Origin: Collinsella aerofaciens
Lineage (GTDB): Bacteria; Actinomycetota; Coriobacteriia; Coriobacteriales; Coriobacteriaceae
Assembly (NCBI RefSeq): GCF_009876115.1
Contig: NZ_WWSY01000007.1
Span: 34,451 to 98,450, forward strand
DNA length: 64,000 bases
Direction: 5' to 3'
The position numbers were made by a program, and so were the translations under genes. The notes beneath the pieces are model-generated. The model had not been told where the DNA came from. It did no database searches and was given only the letters and a program-made list of their open reading frames with translations. The stretch's first letter is position 1; every line of letters starts with the position of its first letter. Below, piece after piece: positions 30,738 through 42,769 of the stretch.

Positions 30738-32510
30738 ATGTTTAAAAGGTTTCTTTCGTATTACAAGCCCCAGATGGGGCTTTTTGTTGCTGATACTGTT
30801 TGCGCTTTGGTGCTTGCCGCCATTGACCTGGCGTTCCCCATTATCCTGCGCAATTTGACCGGTGGGCTCTTTACTCAGGGTCAGGCTGTCATTATGCAGG
30901 CGCTCGGCATGATTGCGGTGGGCTTGGTGCTGATGTATGCCGTCCGCTGCGCCTGCCGCTACTTTGTGAGCTACTGGGGCCATGTGATGGGCGCGCGCAT
31001 GGAGTCCAAGATGCGCGAGGACCTGTTCGATCAGTACGAGCGCTTTAGCTTTGCATACTTCGATCGCAACAGCTCGGGCGACATGATGAGTCGCGTGGTC
31101 AACGACCTGTTCGATATCTGCGAGGCGGCGCACCACGTGCCCGAGTGGATCATCATCTGCGGCATCGAGATTATCGGCTCGTTTGTGATCCTCTTTACCA
31201 TCGCCCCGGTGCTGGCGCTCGCCATGGCCGTGGTGACGGCGGCGTTTGCGGTCATCATGTTTTGGCAGAACATGCGCATGCGCGAGGTCTTTAGCGACAA
31301 CCGCAAAAGGATCAGCGGCATCAATGCGCAGCTGCAGGATTCGCTGGCGGGCATGCGCGTGGTCAAGAGTTTTGCCAATGAGGAGACCGAACGCTTCAAG
31401 TTCCGCGCCTCCAACAATCGCTATCTTTCGTCCAAGGTGAACATGTATCACGCCATGGGCGTCTATACTGCGACGTATGGCCTGCTCTCGGGTGTGCTCT
31501 ATGTGATCGTGGTACTGCTGGGCGGCTGGCTGGTCGCCCAGGGACAGCTGCAGGCGGTCGATATGGCGACCTTTGCACTCTATATTTCGCTGTTCTGCAC
31601 GCCGCTCGAGACACTCGTCAATTCGGCCGAAACGTATCAGAAGGCCATCGCCGGCTTTAAGCGCATGGACGAGGTGCTCTCGACCGCGCCGGATATCCAG
31701 GACAAGCCGGGCGCCACGGATCTGCAGGTGACCGCCGGCGCCGTGGATTATCACGACGTGTGCTTTAACTACGAGGATGTTGAGCTGGGCGAGGGCGATG
31801 CCGACGAGCGTCCCGTTATCGACCATATGGACCTGTCCATCAAGCCCGGGCAGACCATCGCTTTGGTTGGCCCTTCGGGCGGCGGCAAGTCCACGACCTG
31901 TTCGCTGCTGCCGCGCTTTTATGACGTTGCTACCGGATCCATTAGCATCGACGGCCAGGACGTGCGCGATGTGACGCAGCAGAGCCTGCGCCGCGCCATC
32001 GGCCTGGTGCAGCAGGATGTCTACCTGTTTGACGGAACAATCGGCGAGAACATCGCCTACGGCAAGCCGGGCGCTACGGCAGAAGAGATCGCCGAGGCCG
32101 CCCGTCGCGCCAACATCGATGCCTTTATCGAGTCGCTTCCACAGGGCTATGACACGGTCGTGGGCGAGCGCGGCAGCCGTCTTTCGGGTGGACAGAAGCA
32201 GCGCGTTGCCATTGCGCGTGTGTTTCTCAAGAACCCCAAGATCCTGATTTTGGACGAGGCGACGAGTGCTTTGGATAACGAGAGCGAGGAGGCGGTGCAG
32301 GAGTCACTCGAAGAGCTGGCACGCGGCCGCACCACGATTATCATCGCCCATCGTCTTTCGACCATTAAGCATGCCGATGAGATTGCGACCGTTGAGCATG
32401 GTCGCGTTGTGGAGCGTGGCACGCACGAGGAGCTTCTCGCCCGTGGCGGCACTTATGCCCGTTACTATCGAATGCAGTTCGAAGGTGCGCGTGCGCACGA
32501 GCTCGACTGA
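30738..32510 (+). CDS. ABC exporter, fused permease and ATPase
   Basis: This 590-residue half-transporter probably acts as a homodimeric exporter of a lipid, peptide or drug-like substrate. Six membrane helices fill residues 1-300. The ATPase domain has Walker A GPSGGGKST, a Q-loop, the signature RLSGGQKQR, Walker B ILILDEATSALD and the H-loop IIAHRLSTI. It is alone rather than paired with a second half-transporter. The substrate cannot be predicted from sequence. GAGGATTGC precedes the ATG. The unknown membrane protein at 32530 follows 19 bases later, probably cotranscribed. Confidence 0.93.
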   Translation: MFKRFLSYYKPQMGLFVADTVCALVLAAIDLAFPIILRNLTGGLFTQGQAVIMQALGMIAVGLVLMYAVRCACRYFVSYWGHVMGARMESKMREDLFDQYERFSFAYFDRNSSGDMMSRVVNDLFDICEAAHHVPEWIIICGIEIIGSFVILFTIAPVLALAMAVVTAAFAVIMFWQNMRMREVFSDNRKRISGINAQLQDSLAGMRVVKSFANEETERFKFRASNNRYLSSKVNMYHAMGVYTATYGLLSGVLYVIVVLLGGWLVAQGQLQAVDMATFALYISLFCTPLETLVNSAETYQKAIAGFKRMDEVLSTAPDIQDKPGATDLQVTAGAVDYHDVCFNYEDVELGEGDADERPVIDHMDLSIKPGQTIALVGPSGGGKSTTCSLLPRFYDVATGSISIDGQDVRDVTQQSLRRAIGLVQQDVYLFDGTIGENIAYGKPGATAEEIAEAARRANIDAFIESLPQGYDTVVGERGSRLSGGQKQRVAIARVFLKNPKILILDEATSALDNESEEAVQESLEELARGRTTIIIAHRLSTIKHADEIATVEHGRVVERGTHEELLARGGTYARYYRMQFEGARAHELD

Positions 32511-32529
32511 TTGATATGACAGGAAGTTT

Positions 32530-33495
32530 ATGGCTGACAAGAACCCTTTGACTCCGGAAGAAGTGACGGAGTTATTCTCCGAAATCGATGCATCCGGTGT
32601 CTTGGATCCCACGCTTGCCAAAAAGCGAACCGAGCGCATGCGTGAGAAGGAGGCTGCGGCCAAGCGCGGTGACAAAGCGGCGCTAGCGCAGCTGCGCAGC
32701 GAGGACCGCGCGAGCCAGGCAAAACATATCGACCCGCTGTCCGAGGACGATCCTTCGGGCTCGCAGGTGAGCCATACCATTACGAAGACCGCGATGGCCG
32801 TGGTCATCGGTATTCTGGTGCTGATCGTGGGCATGCAGATTGGCTACGGCGTGATGCGACGCCTGAACACCGCCAACCTGTCCGAGAGCGTTTCGGTGGA
32901 TACCGTCTCGACCGCGCTCAAGGGTGGACTTGAATGGGGCAACGGCTTTACGCAGTTCCCGCTCGATTTTTCTGTCGACGAGGCCGATGAGCGCACGGGC
33001 ACGGTTGAGGTGACGGTGTTGGACACGTCGTCTGCCAATGAGCTCGAGCTGCTGTCCAACGGGCAGATCCAGGCCGCGGCGCTTGCGACCAACGCCCTGC
33101 TCAACGACAAGATTGACCGCGTGGTGTATAACGTTCACGCCTATATCGACGAGGATAGCAACATTCAGCACGATTCCTTTTTTGGCATGTTCCCCGCGCG
33201 GGGTCATCAGAGCGCCATTTTGACGTTTGTGTGGACCAAGAGCTCATCCAACGCCACGAGTATCGACTGGAAGATGCGCATCGTAAGCATGGACGACACC
33301 ATTGCCGAGCGCATTCAAAAACAGGTGAACTCGGTTTCGTCGCTGATCGAGGACCCGGTGGTGAGCCAGACCAAGATTGACGAGGAAAAGGCCGAACGTG
33401 ACCTGGAGCATCGTCTGCATGGCCGCGAGATTTTCCGCGGCGGCAAGCCCGATCGCTCACCGTCCGATCTGCTGGAACAGGACAAGAAAAAGTAA
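32530..33495 (+). CDS. Single-pass membrane protein of unknown function
   Basis: This 321-residue protein has a charged cytoplasmic N-terminus (residues 1-80, Lys/Glu/Asp-rich), one membrane helix (about 86-108) and a soluble extracytoplasmic domain that I do not recognise. That domain includes segments such as TVEVTVLDTSSANELELLSNGQIQ and AILTFVWTKSSSNATSIDWKMRIVSMDD. The C-terminus is again charged. It follows the ABC exporter closely and ends at a strong terminator, so it may assist that transporter, but nothing in the sequence proves this. Confidence 0.75.
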   Translation: MADKNPLTPEEVTELFSEIDASGVLDPTLAKKRTERMREKEAAAKRGDKAALAQLRSEDRASQAKHIDPLSEDDPSGSQVSHTITKTAMAVVIGILVLIVGMQIGYGVMRRLNTANLSESVSVDTVSTALKGGLEWGNGFTQFPLDFSVDEADERTGTVEVTVLDTSSANELELLSNGQIQAAALATNALLNDKIDRVVYNVHAYIDEDSNIQHDSFFGMFPARGHQSAILTFVWTKSSSNATSIDWKMRIVSMDDTIAERIQKQVNSVSSLIEDPVVSQTKIDEEKAERDLEHRLHGREIFRGGKPDRSPSDLLEQDKKK

Positions 33496-33501
33496 GACGC
33501 C

Positions 33502-33541
33502 ATCATCCCGCGTGAGCCACAAGCCCCGCGGGATGATTTTT
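33502..33541 (+). terminator. Terminator of the ABC exporter operon
   Basis: An 11-bp stem ATCATCCCGCG/CGCGGGATGAT with a 14-base loop is followed by five Ts. Confidence 0.92.
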
Positions 33542-33670
33542 AATCCCCGTCCCAGAAAAATCATTATGCATAGAAAGTCATAATTATCATTTCGTAAACA
33601 TTTCGATGAAATTAACGCCATGAGGCATGCTTGCGGTTACAATACCGCGAGGCCTAACTACACACCTTTA

Positions 33671-33698
33671 AGCCGGTCCTGTGAGACCGGGAAGGAGA
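33671..33698 (+). promoter_or_regulatory. Candidate PyrR-binding RNA in the carA leader
   Basis: The segment GGTCCTGTGAGACC forms a small hairpin whose UCCNGNGAGRCY core agrees with the PyrR binding-loop consensus as I know it. It runs directly into the GAAGGAG ribosome-binding site of carA, so PyrR-UMP binding could block translation, as proposed for several actinobacteria. pyrR itself is not in the window. Confidence 0.65.
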
Positions 33699-33701
33699 AT
33701 T

Positions 33702-35141
33702 ATGGCGAACAACCATACCGCGGGCGCTGCCGCCCGCACCTTCGCGCCCAGCGAGCTTTGCCAGCGTATGCTGGCCAAAACCAGCAAGGGCGCCTGCGGT
33801 CCCTGCATCCTGTATCTTGAGGATGGGACCATTTTTTATGGACGTGCATGCGGCGCCGAGGGCACCGCGACCGGCGAAGTCTGCTTCAACACCTCGCTCG
33901 AGGGCTACTTTGAGGTCATGACCGACCCGAGTTATGCCGGCCAAATTGTAACCATGACCTATCCGCAGATCGGCAATTACGGTATCGACGAGACCGATGT
34001 CCAGTCGGCCTTCCCCGGCGACGCCGTGCGCCCTGCGAGCGCTCCGGCTATGCGCGGCATGATTGTTCGCGACATGTGCGCCACGCCTTCTAACTGGCGC
34101 TCGGCCGTCAGCGTGCCGGAGTACCTGCGCGCTCACGGCATCGTCGCTATCGAGGGTGTCGACACCCGCGCTTTGGTGCGCCATCTGCGCGACAATGGTT
34201 CCAAGATGGGCATTATCTCGACCGAGATCTTCGACGTCGACGAGCTTGCCGAGCGTCTGGCCGCAGCGCCCACGCTGGTAGGCGAGAACCTGGTGAAGAC
34301 CGTAAGTTGCCCCGCGCCTCACGAGTTTGTGGCCGCCGACCTGCCTGCCACGCATGACTTTGCACTTGCGGTTGCCGCTCCTGCCCGTCACAAAGTGGTC
34401 GCCTACGACTGCGGCGTCAAGCGCGGCATTCTGGAGGGCCTCGTCCGCGCCGGCTGCGACCTTACTGTCGTGCCGTGGGATACGCCTGCCCAGCAGGTGC
34501 TCGACATGAATCCCGATGGCGTCTTTTTGTCCAACGGCCCCGGCGACCCTGACGCCGTGGTGGAGACCTACGAGCAGGTGCAGCGGCTGATCGGCAAGGT
34601 GCCGGTCTTTGGTATTTGTCTTGGTCACCAGATGATCAGCCTGGCCTGCGGCGCCCAGATGGAAAAGCTTAAGTTTGGTCACCGCGGTGGCAACCAGCCG
34701 GTCATGAACCTGGTAAGCCGTCGCGTGGAGATCACCGCGCAAAACCATGGCTTTGGCCTGCTGTTCCCCAGCTTGGGCAAGCTTGTCCCCGAGCTTTCCG
34801 GCGGCGAGATCGAACATGCGGCCGATGGAGATCTGCGCGTTTGGGTGCGCCGCGGAATCGCGCCAGTCGTGATGAACGAGCGCTTCGGCCGCATTCGCCT
34901 GACACATGTGAACCTCAACGACGGCACCGCCGAGGGCATCCAGCTGCTCGACGCCCCGTGCTTCTCGGTCCAGTACCACCCCGAGGCCTCGCCTGGCCCC
35001 ACCGATGCCCACTATCTCTTTACCGCCTTTATGCGACTCATGGACGGCGAGGAGAACTACCTGGATATCGACACCGCGAAGGACCGCCTGGCTGGCTGGA
35101 ATTTTGCCGAGACCGCCGCGACCGAGACCGAGGAGAACTAA
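33702..35141 (+). CDS. carA: Carbamoyl-phosphate synthase small subunit
   Basis: CarA hydrolyses glutamine and channels ammonia to CarB. The 479-residue protein has the N-terminal CPSase domain ([36 protein letters not shown]) and a class I amidotransferase domain with the nucleophile in [11 protein letters not shown]. The final HPEAS holds the catalytic His/Glu. It is about 100 residues longer than usual: an N-terminal extension (~30) and an insertion after [11 protein letters not shown] containing [25 protein letters not shown] precedes ATG 33702. One base separates its stop from carB. Confidence 0.95.
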   Translation: MANNHTAGAAARTFAPSELCQRMLAKTSKGACGPCILYLEDGTIFYGRACGAEGTATGEVCFNTSLEGYFEVMTDPSYAGQIVTMTYPQIGNYGIDETDVQSAFPGDAVRPASAPAMRGMIVRDMCATPSNWRSAVSVPEYLRAHGIVAIEGVDTRALVRHLRDNGSKMGIISTEIFDVDELAERLAAAPTLVGENLVKTVSCPAPHEFVAADLPATHDFALAVAAPARHKVVAYDCGVKRGILEGLVRAGCDLTVVPWDTPAQQVLDMNPDGVFLSNGPGDPDAVVETYEQVQRLIGKVPVFGICLGHQMISLACGAQMEKLKFGHRGGNQPVMNLVSRRVEITAQNHGFGLLFPSLGKLVPELSGGEIEHAADGDLRVWVRRGIAPVVMNERFGRIRLTHVNLNDGTAEGIQLLDAPCFSVQYHPEASPGPTDAHYLFTAFMRLMDGEENYLDIDTAKDRLAGWNFAETAATETEEN

Positions 35142-35142
35142 C

Positions 35143-38457
<3,315 letters not shown>

Positions 38458-38469
38458 TGTGACCTGGCC

Positions 38470-38560
38470 GGCCGGGGCGGGAGGGGCCGAGATTTCACCC
38501 TTTCGCTCCGGCTGCAAGCAGAGTCGCTCAGGAGGAAACTCAGCCCCTCCCGCCCCGGCC
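38470..38560. repeat. GC-rich 18-bp inverted repeat downstream of carB
   Basis: Perfect arms GGCCGGGGCGGGAGGGGC (38470-38487) and complement (38543-38560) enclose a 55-base loop in which GAGATTT and AAACTC extend the pairing with one bulge. The right arm lies about 60 bases from the point where the neighbouring transporter gene loses homology. Confidence 0.8.
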
Positions 38561-38621
38561 TGCGGTGACTTGGCTGCACCGCGTGCTGCCGAAGGGGCTT
38601 TGCGCGATGACTAGGGCTGAT

Positions 38622-39284
38622 AAACTGGTAGCCGCTGAGCGCCACGGGGTCCTCGCGCTGGGAGTAGGTGTGGATGAGGGCAGACGAGACAGCGTAGGAG
38701 ACAGCGGCAATAAGGATGAAGCCCTCGCCTGTGAGCGTGACGGCGCCGCCGCTATCGCCACCGGTGAGGTTGACGATAGCGACTCCGGCAAAACCTATAG
38801 CGCAGCCGAGGACTTTGCGCGCAGTGAGCCGTTCTTGCCGGAACACGAGCGCTGCCATCAACACGCAGAGAAACGTGTTCATAGCGTTGACGATTGAGCC
38901 GCGCACACCCGAAGCGTTTGAAACGCCGATATAAAAGAAGGCGTACTGCACGATAGTTTGGGCAAGCGAGAGTCTGATAACGAGTGGCCATCCCGTGCGT
39001 GAGACGCGAGGCAAGCGACGTCTTGTTATGACTGCAGCGGCAAGTGCGATAGCGCCGGCAAGCATAAAGCGCACGCCAGCGAAGAGAAACTCCGATGGTA
39101 CGTCGCCGTTTTGGATGCCGAGAAGCTCGTAGCCGATCTTGATGCAGGGGATCGCACTGCCCCAGAGCGCGCAGCAGATGAGGGCGAGCGCAGCTACGCA
39201 CCATGTGCGCGTGAGAGGGTGGCGCGCGGAGTCGGCGTAAACATCGCAAGAGCTGGCGTCGAGTGCGGATGAGGGTTTGGACAT
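38622..39284 (-). pseudogene. Truncated EamA/DMT-family transporter
   Basis: The recognisable part encodes about 220 residues of a drug/metabolite transporter: the first EamA repeat (LICCALWGSAIPCIKIGYE, FAGVRFMLAGAIAL) and the start of the second (GEGFILIAAVSYAVSSALIHTYSQREDPVALSGYQF). After GYQF, homology stops, and the frame reads on through the inverted repeat and antisense of carB to 38277. A normal member is about 300 residues with ten helices, so roughly three helices are missing. The start is ATG 39284 with GGGAG upstream. It is probably non-functional. Confidence 0.7.
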
Positions 39285-39404
39285 ACATCTCCCAAACGAG
39301 GCGAAGCAGAAAACGCCTCTATGGTACGCGCAATTTTGTGTCCGCACGCGTTGATAGCATAGAACGCGTCATGGAACACAAGTTCGTAAGAAGAGGAGGA
39401 CGCC

Positions 39405-40547
39405 ATGATGTCAGAGATTACGGGCTATCGTGAGGAAGTTCAGACCATCAAGACGGCGATATTGCGTGCGCAGTATGCTGCGGCGAAGAGCGCCAACGCT
39501 CAGCAGCTGCAGCTCTATTTCGCCGTGGGAGGCTACGTCTCCGCCAACACGCGCAATGGCACGTGGGGAACCAACGCGCTCAAAACCATCAGCGAACAAT
39601 TGCGGAAGGAGCTGCCAGGACTCAGGGGCTTCTCCACAACAAGTCTTAAATATATGCGAATCTTCTTTGAAGCTTGGTCTGCTCCGGGCGATGAACAGGC
39701 GTTTCTCGATTCGTCACTCGTGAGTGACGAATCTTCAGACGGTGGCCTTCTGCAAATTCGTCACTTGCAAGTGACGAATTCAAACACATGTTCTCTCGAT
39801 GATTTTTTAGCGATTGGGTTTACCCATCATCGGTATATCCTTGCAGGTGCTAAGACCCTTGACGAGCGGCTCTTCTACATTCACAAGTGCGCATTTGAGC
39901 ACTTAAGTGTGGAGGCGCTCAAACGCTCGCTGAAGGCGGACGACTTTCATCATCAAGGAGAGGTCTCCAACAACTTCCTCTCAACGCTGCCAAAGGGTCA
40001 GCAGGCGCTGCGCGCTATCGCCACGTTCAAGGACGAGTATCTGCTCGACTTTATCAATGTTGAGGAACTCGGGGTGCGCGATGCGGAGGATGTCGACGAG
40101 CGCGTGTTAGAGCAAGGCATCGTGCAGAATATCAAGCAGTTCATCATGACGTTCGGTCGAGCCTTCGCGTTTGTGGGAAACCAGTACCATCTCGACGCCT
40201 TTGGCATCGATCAGTACATCGACCTCCTGTTCTTCAACCGCGACCTCAACTGTTTAGTTGCAGTCGAGCTCAAGAGCGGCCCCTTCAAGCCGGCCTATCT
40301 CGGCCAGCTCTCTGGCTATCTACGCATCCTGGACGACTTTGAGCGTCGCGAGCACGAGAATCCCTCCATAGGCCTTGTGCTTTGCAAAGACATGGACAAG
40401 GGATTTGTTGACTATGTGATCCAAGACTTCACAAAACCCATGGGTGTGGCCACCTATAAGACGTCGAAGGATATGCCACGAGAGTTGCTCGATGCTCTGC
40501 CGCCCATCGATGACTTACGGATGTTGCTGGAGAGGTCTGATGGGTAG
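39405..40547 (+). CDS. DUF1016/YhcG-family PD-(D/E)XK nuclease-domain protein
   Basis: This 380-residue protein belongs to the YhcG (DUF1016) family, frequently found near restriction-modification and mobile genes. The N-terminal domain has QLYFAVGGYVSANTRNGTWGTNALKTIS and GFSTTSLKYMRIFFEAW. The C-terminal nuclease-like domain has DLLFFNRDLNCLVAVELKSGPFKPAYLGQLSGYL, where D...E-x-K are the expected metal-binding residues. The coding region between the domains holds two 26-bp palindromes. GAGGAGGA precedes ATG 39405 (39408 also possible). It is flanked by decayed genes, consistent with accessory DNA. Confidence 0.85.
   Translation: MMSEITGYREEVQTIKTAILRAQYAAAKSANAQQLQLYFAVGGYVSANTRNGTWGTNALKTISEQLRKELPGLRGFSTTSLKYMRIFFEAWSAPGDEQAFLDSSLVSDESSDGGLLQIRHLQVTNSNTCSLDDFLAIGFTHHRYILAGAKTLDERLFYIHKCAFEHLSVEALKRSLKADDFHHQGEVSNNFLSTLPKGQQALRAIATFKDEYLLDFINVEELGVRDAEDVDERVLEQGIVQNIKQFIMTFGRAFAFVGNQYHLDAFGIDQYIDLLFFNRDLNCLVAVELKSGPFKPAYLGQLSGYLRILDDFERREHENPSIGLVLCKDMDKGFVDYVIQDFTKPMGVATYKTSKDMPRELLDALPPIDDLRMLLERSDG
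39708..39733. repeat. Palindrome 1 inside the DUF1016 gene
   Basis: A 26-bp near-perfect palindrome has 12-bp arms GATTCGTCACTC/GAGTGACGAATC around GT. It shares ATTCGTCACT...AGTGACGAAT with the second palindrome 21 bases further on. Confidence 0.9.
39755..39780. repeat. Palindrome 2 inside the DUF1016 gene
   Basis: A perfect 26-bp palindrome (half-site AATTCGTCACTTG) is homologous to palindrome 1. Both lie in the inter-domain segment and keep the frame open. Confidence 0.9.
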
Positions 40548-40630
40548 CGGTAGGAATTGTTCGGTGCTAGAAGCTTATTTCGCTTATGGCCTTGAGCTTT
40601 GCCGATGAGCATGGGGTGGGGAACGTATCA

Positions 40631-40671
40631 AGGCAGAGTTTGTCATGCAATGAGTATGACAAACTCTGCCT
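40631..40671. promoter_or_regulatory. Inverted repeat upstream of the toxin-antitoxin remnant
   Basis: Perfect 16-bp arms AGGCAGAGTTTGTCAT and complement enclose nine bases and end 19 bases before the first small reading frame. This may be the operator of the antitoxin or a terminator of unknown polarity. Confidence 0.55.
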
Positions 40672-40689
40672 GGAGGAGAGGATACTTCC

Positions 40690-40758
40690 ATGGCAATTGT
40701 CCACCGCAATGCTCTCAAGCATGGTTTGTCTGAGAGGGAGGTTCTAGATAATGAATGA
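40690..40758 (+). pseudogene. Truncated toxin-like reading frame
   Basis: Only 22 codons remain, encoding MAIVHRNALKHGLSEREVLDNE. The HALKHGLSE-type motif resembles the beginning of small toxins paired with ribbon-helix-helix antitoxins (usually ~90 residues). The frame ends in the antitoxin start (overlap of 8 bases), which looks like an internal deletion joining toxin codon ~20 to the antitoxin gene. Confidence 0.45.
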
Positions 40759-40999
40759 GTACAAACTAGCTGATGGATCGGTCCTGACAGACGAAGATAT
40801 CGAGCGCGAGAGCGTAGAGTTTGAGCAAGAGACTTGGACGGGTCGTCTTGAGCGCATCCATGTCAGGCCTGGCGTTGTTGCTGATGAGCCGCTTGTTGCA
40901 GTTACCGTGCGCTTTCCGGCATCCATGGTGGTGGCAATCGACCGAAAGACGGGGGATCGATCCGATTTTATTCGGCGGGCCGTTTTCCCTGCGCTGTAG
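40751..40999 (+). CDS. Ribbon-helix-helix antitoxin-like protein
   Basis: This 82-residue protein resembles antitoxins of actinobacterial toxin-antitoxin pairs. It has an acidic N-terminus NEYKLADGSVLTDEDIERESVEFE and a C-terminal ribbon-helix-helix candidate, AVTVRFPASMVVAIDRKTGDRSDFIRRAV. GGGAGG lies 10 bases before the ATG. Its toxin partner appears reduced to the 22-codon stub upstream, so it may be a solitary antitoxin or a regulator. The assignment is by motif and arrangement only. Confidence 0.6.
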   Translation: MNEYKLADGSVLTDEDIERESVEFEQETWTGRLERIHVRPGVVADEPLVAVTVRFPASMVVAIDRKTGDRSDFIRRAVFPAL

Positions 41000-41254
41000 T
41001 AACGTTGCGTCTCCTAAATCGACCTTGGTTTCGTCGAGGAGGTAGATCTTGAGGATGAGGTGTCCTGCTTCGGTGAACCCGTTCTCGAAGACGGGCAGCA
41101 CGCGCGACACGGACTACCGCGACCTCCTGACCTTCCGCGACGGGGAGTAGCGGCTCGGCATTTGCGGCGCCGGCACGTGACGGTGGCGGGCATGAGGCTT
41201 GGCCTTCGCGACGGCATGTTCTTTAGAGTTTGCGGTGCATGATGGCACGGCCGT
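41000..41254. other. Gene debris
   Basis: No intact gene is visible. On the plus strand a frame reads RDTDYRDLLTFRDGE, a TAG stop, then RLGICGAGT and TGA, which looks like the end of a gene with TGG changed to TAG. The minus strand has a short frame ending near VLPVFENGFTEAGHL. The region is probably decayed accessory DNA between the toxin-antitoxin remnant and the sugar locus. Confidence 0.4.
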
Positions 41255-41269
41255 TTTCAAATCGTGAAA
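41255..41269. promoter_or_regulatory. Candidate RpiR operator upstream of GH1 gene
   Basis: TTTCA-N5-TGAAA occurs here and again, within longer 8-bp arms, at 43678-43698 upstream of the RpiR regulator. The shared half-sites and 5-base spacing suggest one regulator. This copy lies 92 bases before the GH1 start. Confidence 0.5.
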
Positions 41270-41360
41270 CATTGCCCGGGAATGAGTAACAGGCTTTGGT
41301 TCGTACATCCGTTATAACGGGAGTTGCAAGAAGTGACATCCGTGACGAGAGGTTGAACTC

Positions 41361-42749
41361 ATGACTCAGCACCGGTTTCCCGAAGGTTTCCTCTGGGGTG
41401 CTTCCACCAGCGCTTTTCAGGTTGAGGGTGGGTATGATGAAGGAGGCAAAGGTCCGGCAACCACCGATCGCGGCCCGGGGCGTCCCGGCATCGCCGATAA
41501 CAAGATCGCCTCGGACCACTATCATCACTGGCGTGAGGATGTCGACCTCATGGCCGAGCTCGGCATCAAGGTCTACCGGATGGGTTTCGCTTGGAGCCGC
41601 ATCATGCCCGATGCCTCGGGGGATCCCAATCCTGAGGGCTTGGCGTTTTATGACCAGCTGATTGACTACCTGCTGGAGCGAGGGATCGAGCCCTTGGTCA
41701 CCCTGTATCACTTCGAATGTCCGAGTGCGTTGGTCGAGGCCTTCGGCGGCTGGAAGAGCCGTAAGATGATCGACTTCTATGTGCGCTATGCCGAAATCTG
41801 CTTCACGCACTTCAAGGGGCGCGTCAAGCGCTGGGTTACCGTGAATGAACAGCTAATTGCGACCTCCGCGCCCAGCAACACGGGTGACACCGAAACCGAT
41901 CCGCGCCAACGGCAGAAGAACGCCTACCAGATGAGCTATCATGTCGCTCTTGCCGAGCATCGCGCCATCGCGTGCCTGCGACAGATCGACCCCGATGCGC
42001 AGATCGGCCCCGTTGTCGCCATGCAGGTGGTCAACCCGCGGACGAGCGCTTCGGCGGATGTGCTTGCGGCCATGAACGCCGAGGAGATGATGCAGAACTA
42101 CCTGCTCGACCTGAGTGTGCGCGGCGACATCTCGCCTTATGCGCGCTATTACCTGGAGCGCGAAGGTTTCTACCCTGTTGTTGAGTGCGGGGACCACGAC
42201 ATCCTGGTCGCGACGAGGCCCGATTTTCTTGGGGTGAACTACTATTTCAGCAATTGTGCGCATGAGCGCACGGAGCCCATCCGCTTCGACCGGTTCCCTC
42301 CGTGGTCGGGCGGGGATTTCGAACTCTGCGATAACCCTGCGATCGCGCCGACCGAGTGGATGTCGAACGGCATCGACCCCCTTGGGCTTCGCGTGGGCAT
42401 GCGCAAGCTCTACGATCGCTACCAGCTTCCGATGATCGTCACGGAGAACGGCATGGCGCTTTCCGAGTCACTTGACGAGGAGAACAGGGTGCATGATGCC
42501 GTGCGCATCGAATACCTTTCACGACATTTGGGCGAGGTCGAGGAGCTCATTCGCGAAGGCTATCCCGTCTTCGGCTACTGCGTTTGGAGCCTCATGGATC
42601 TATGCTCAAGTCATCAGGGGTTCACTAAGCGCTACGGCCTTCTGTATGTCGATCGCACGGAAACCGATGCGAAGCAATGCGCTCGTTTCAGGAAGGACAG
42701 CTTCTTCTGGTATCAGGACGTGATTAGAGAAAACGGCTTGCCCTGCTGA
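41361..42749 (+). CDS. GH1 family 6-phospho-beta-glycosidase
   Basis: This 462-residue glycoside hydrolase family 1 enzyme would cleave a phosphorylated beta-disaccharide after PTS uptake. The signature [19 protein letters not shown] begins near residue 6. The acid/base Glu163 lies in TVNEQ and the nucleophile Glu362 in IVTENG. The segment DLCSSHQGFTKRYGLLYVD carries the Ser, Lys and Tyr that bind the 6-phosphate in this family. It is divergent from the second GH1 enzyme in the locus (46869), suggesting different aglycone or sugar preference. The adjacent RpiR gene is convergent. Confidence 0.9.
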   Translation: MTQHRFPEGFLWGASTSAFQVEGGYDEGGKGPATTDRGPGRPGIADNKIASDHYHHWREDVDLMAELGIKVYRMGFAWSRIMPDASGDPNPEGLAFYDQLIDYLLERGIEPLVTLYHFECPSALVEAFGGWKSRKMIDFYVRYAEICFTHFKGRVKRWVTVNEQLIATSAPSNTGDTETDPRQRQKNAYQMSYHVALAEHRAIACLRQIDPDAQIGPVVAMQVVNPRTSASADVLAAMNAEEMMQNYLLDLSVRGDISPYARYYLEREGFYPVVECGDHDILVATRPDFLGVNYYFSNCAHERTEPIRFDRFPPWSGGDFELCDNPAIAPTEWMSNGIDPLGLRVGMRKLYDRYQLPMIVTENGMALSESLDEENRVHDAVRIEYLSRHLGEVEELIREGYPVFGYCVWSLMDLCSSHQGFTKRYGLLYVDRTETDAKQCARFRKDSFFWYQDVIRENGLPC

Positions 42750-42769
42750 GCATCGGTGGTCCGACGAGA

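Noticed and set aside
39708..39780. CRISPR-like or attachment repeats in the DUF1016 gene
   Set aside because: There are only two palindromes, both inside one open coding frame, with no array or integrase. They are reported as palindromes instead.
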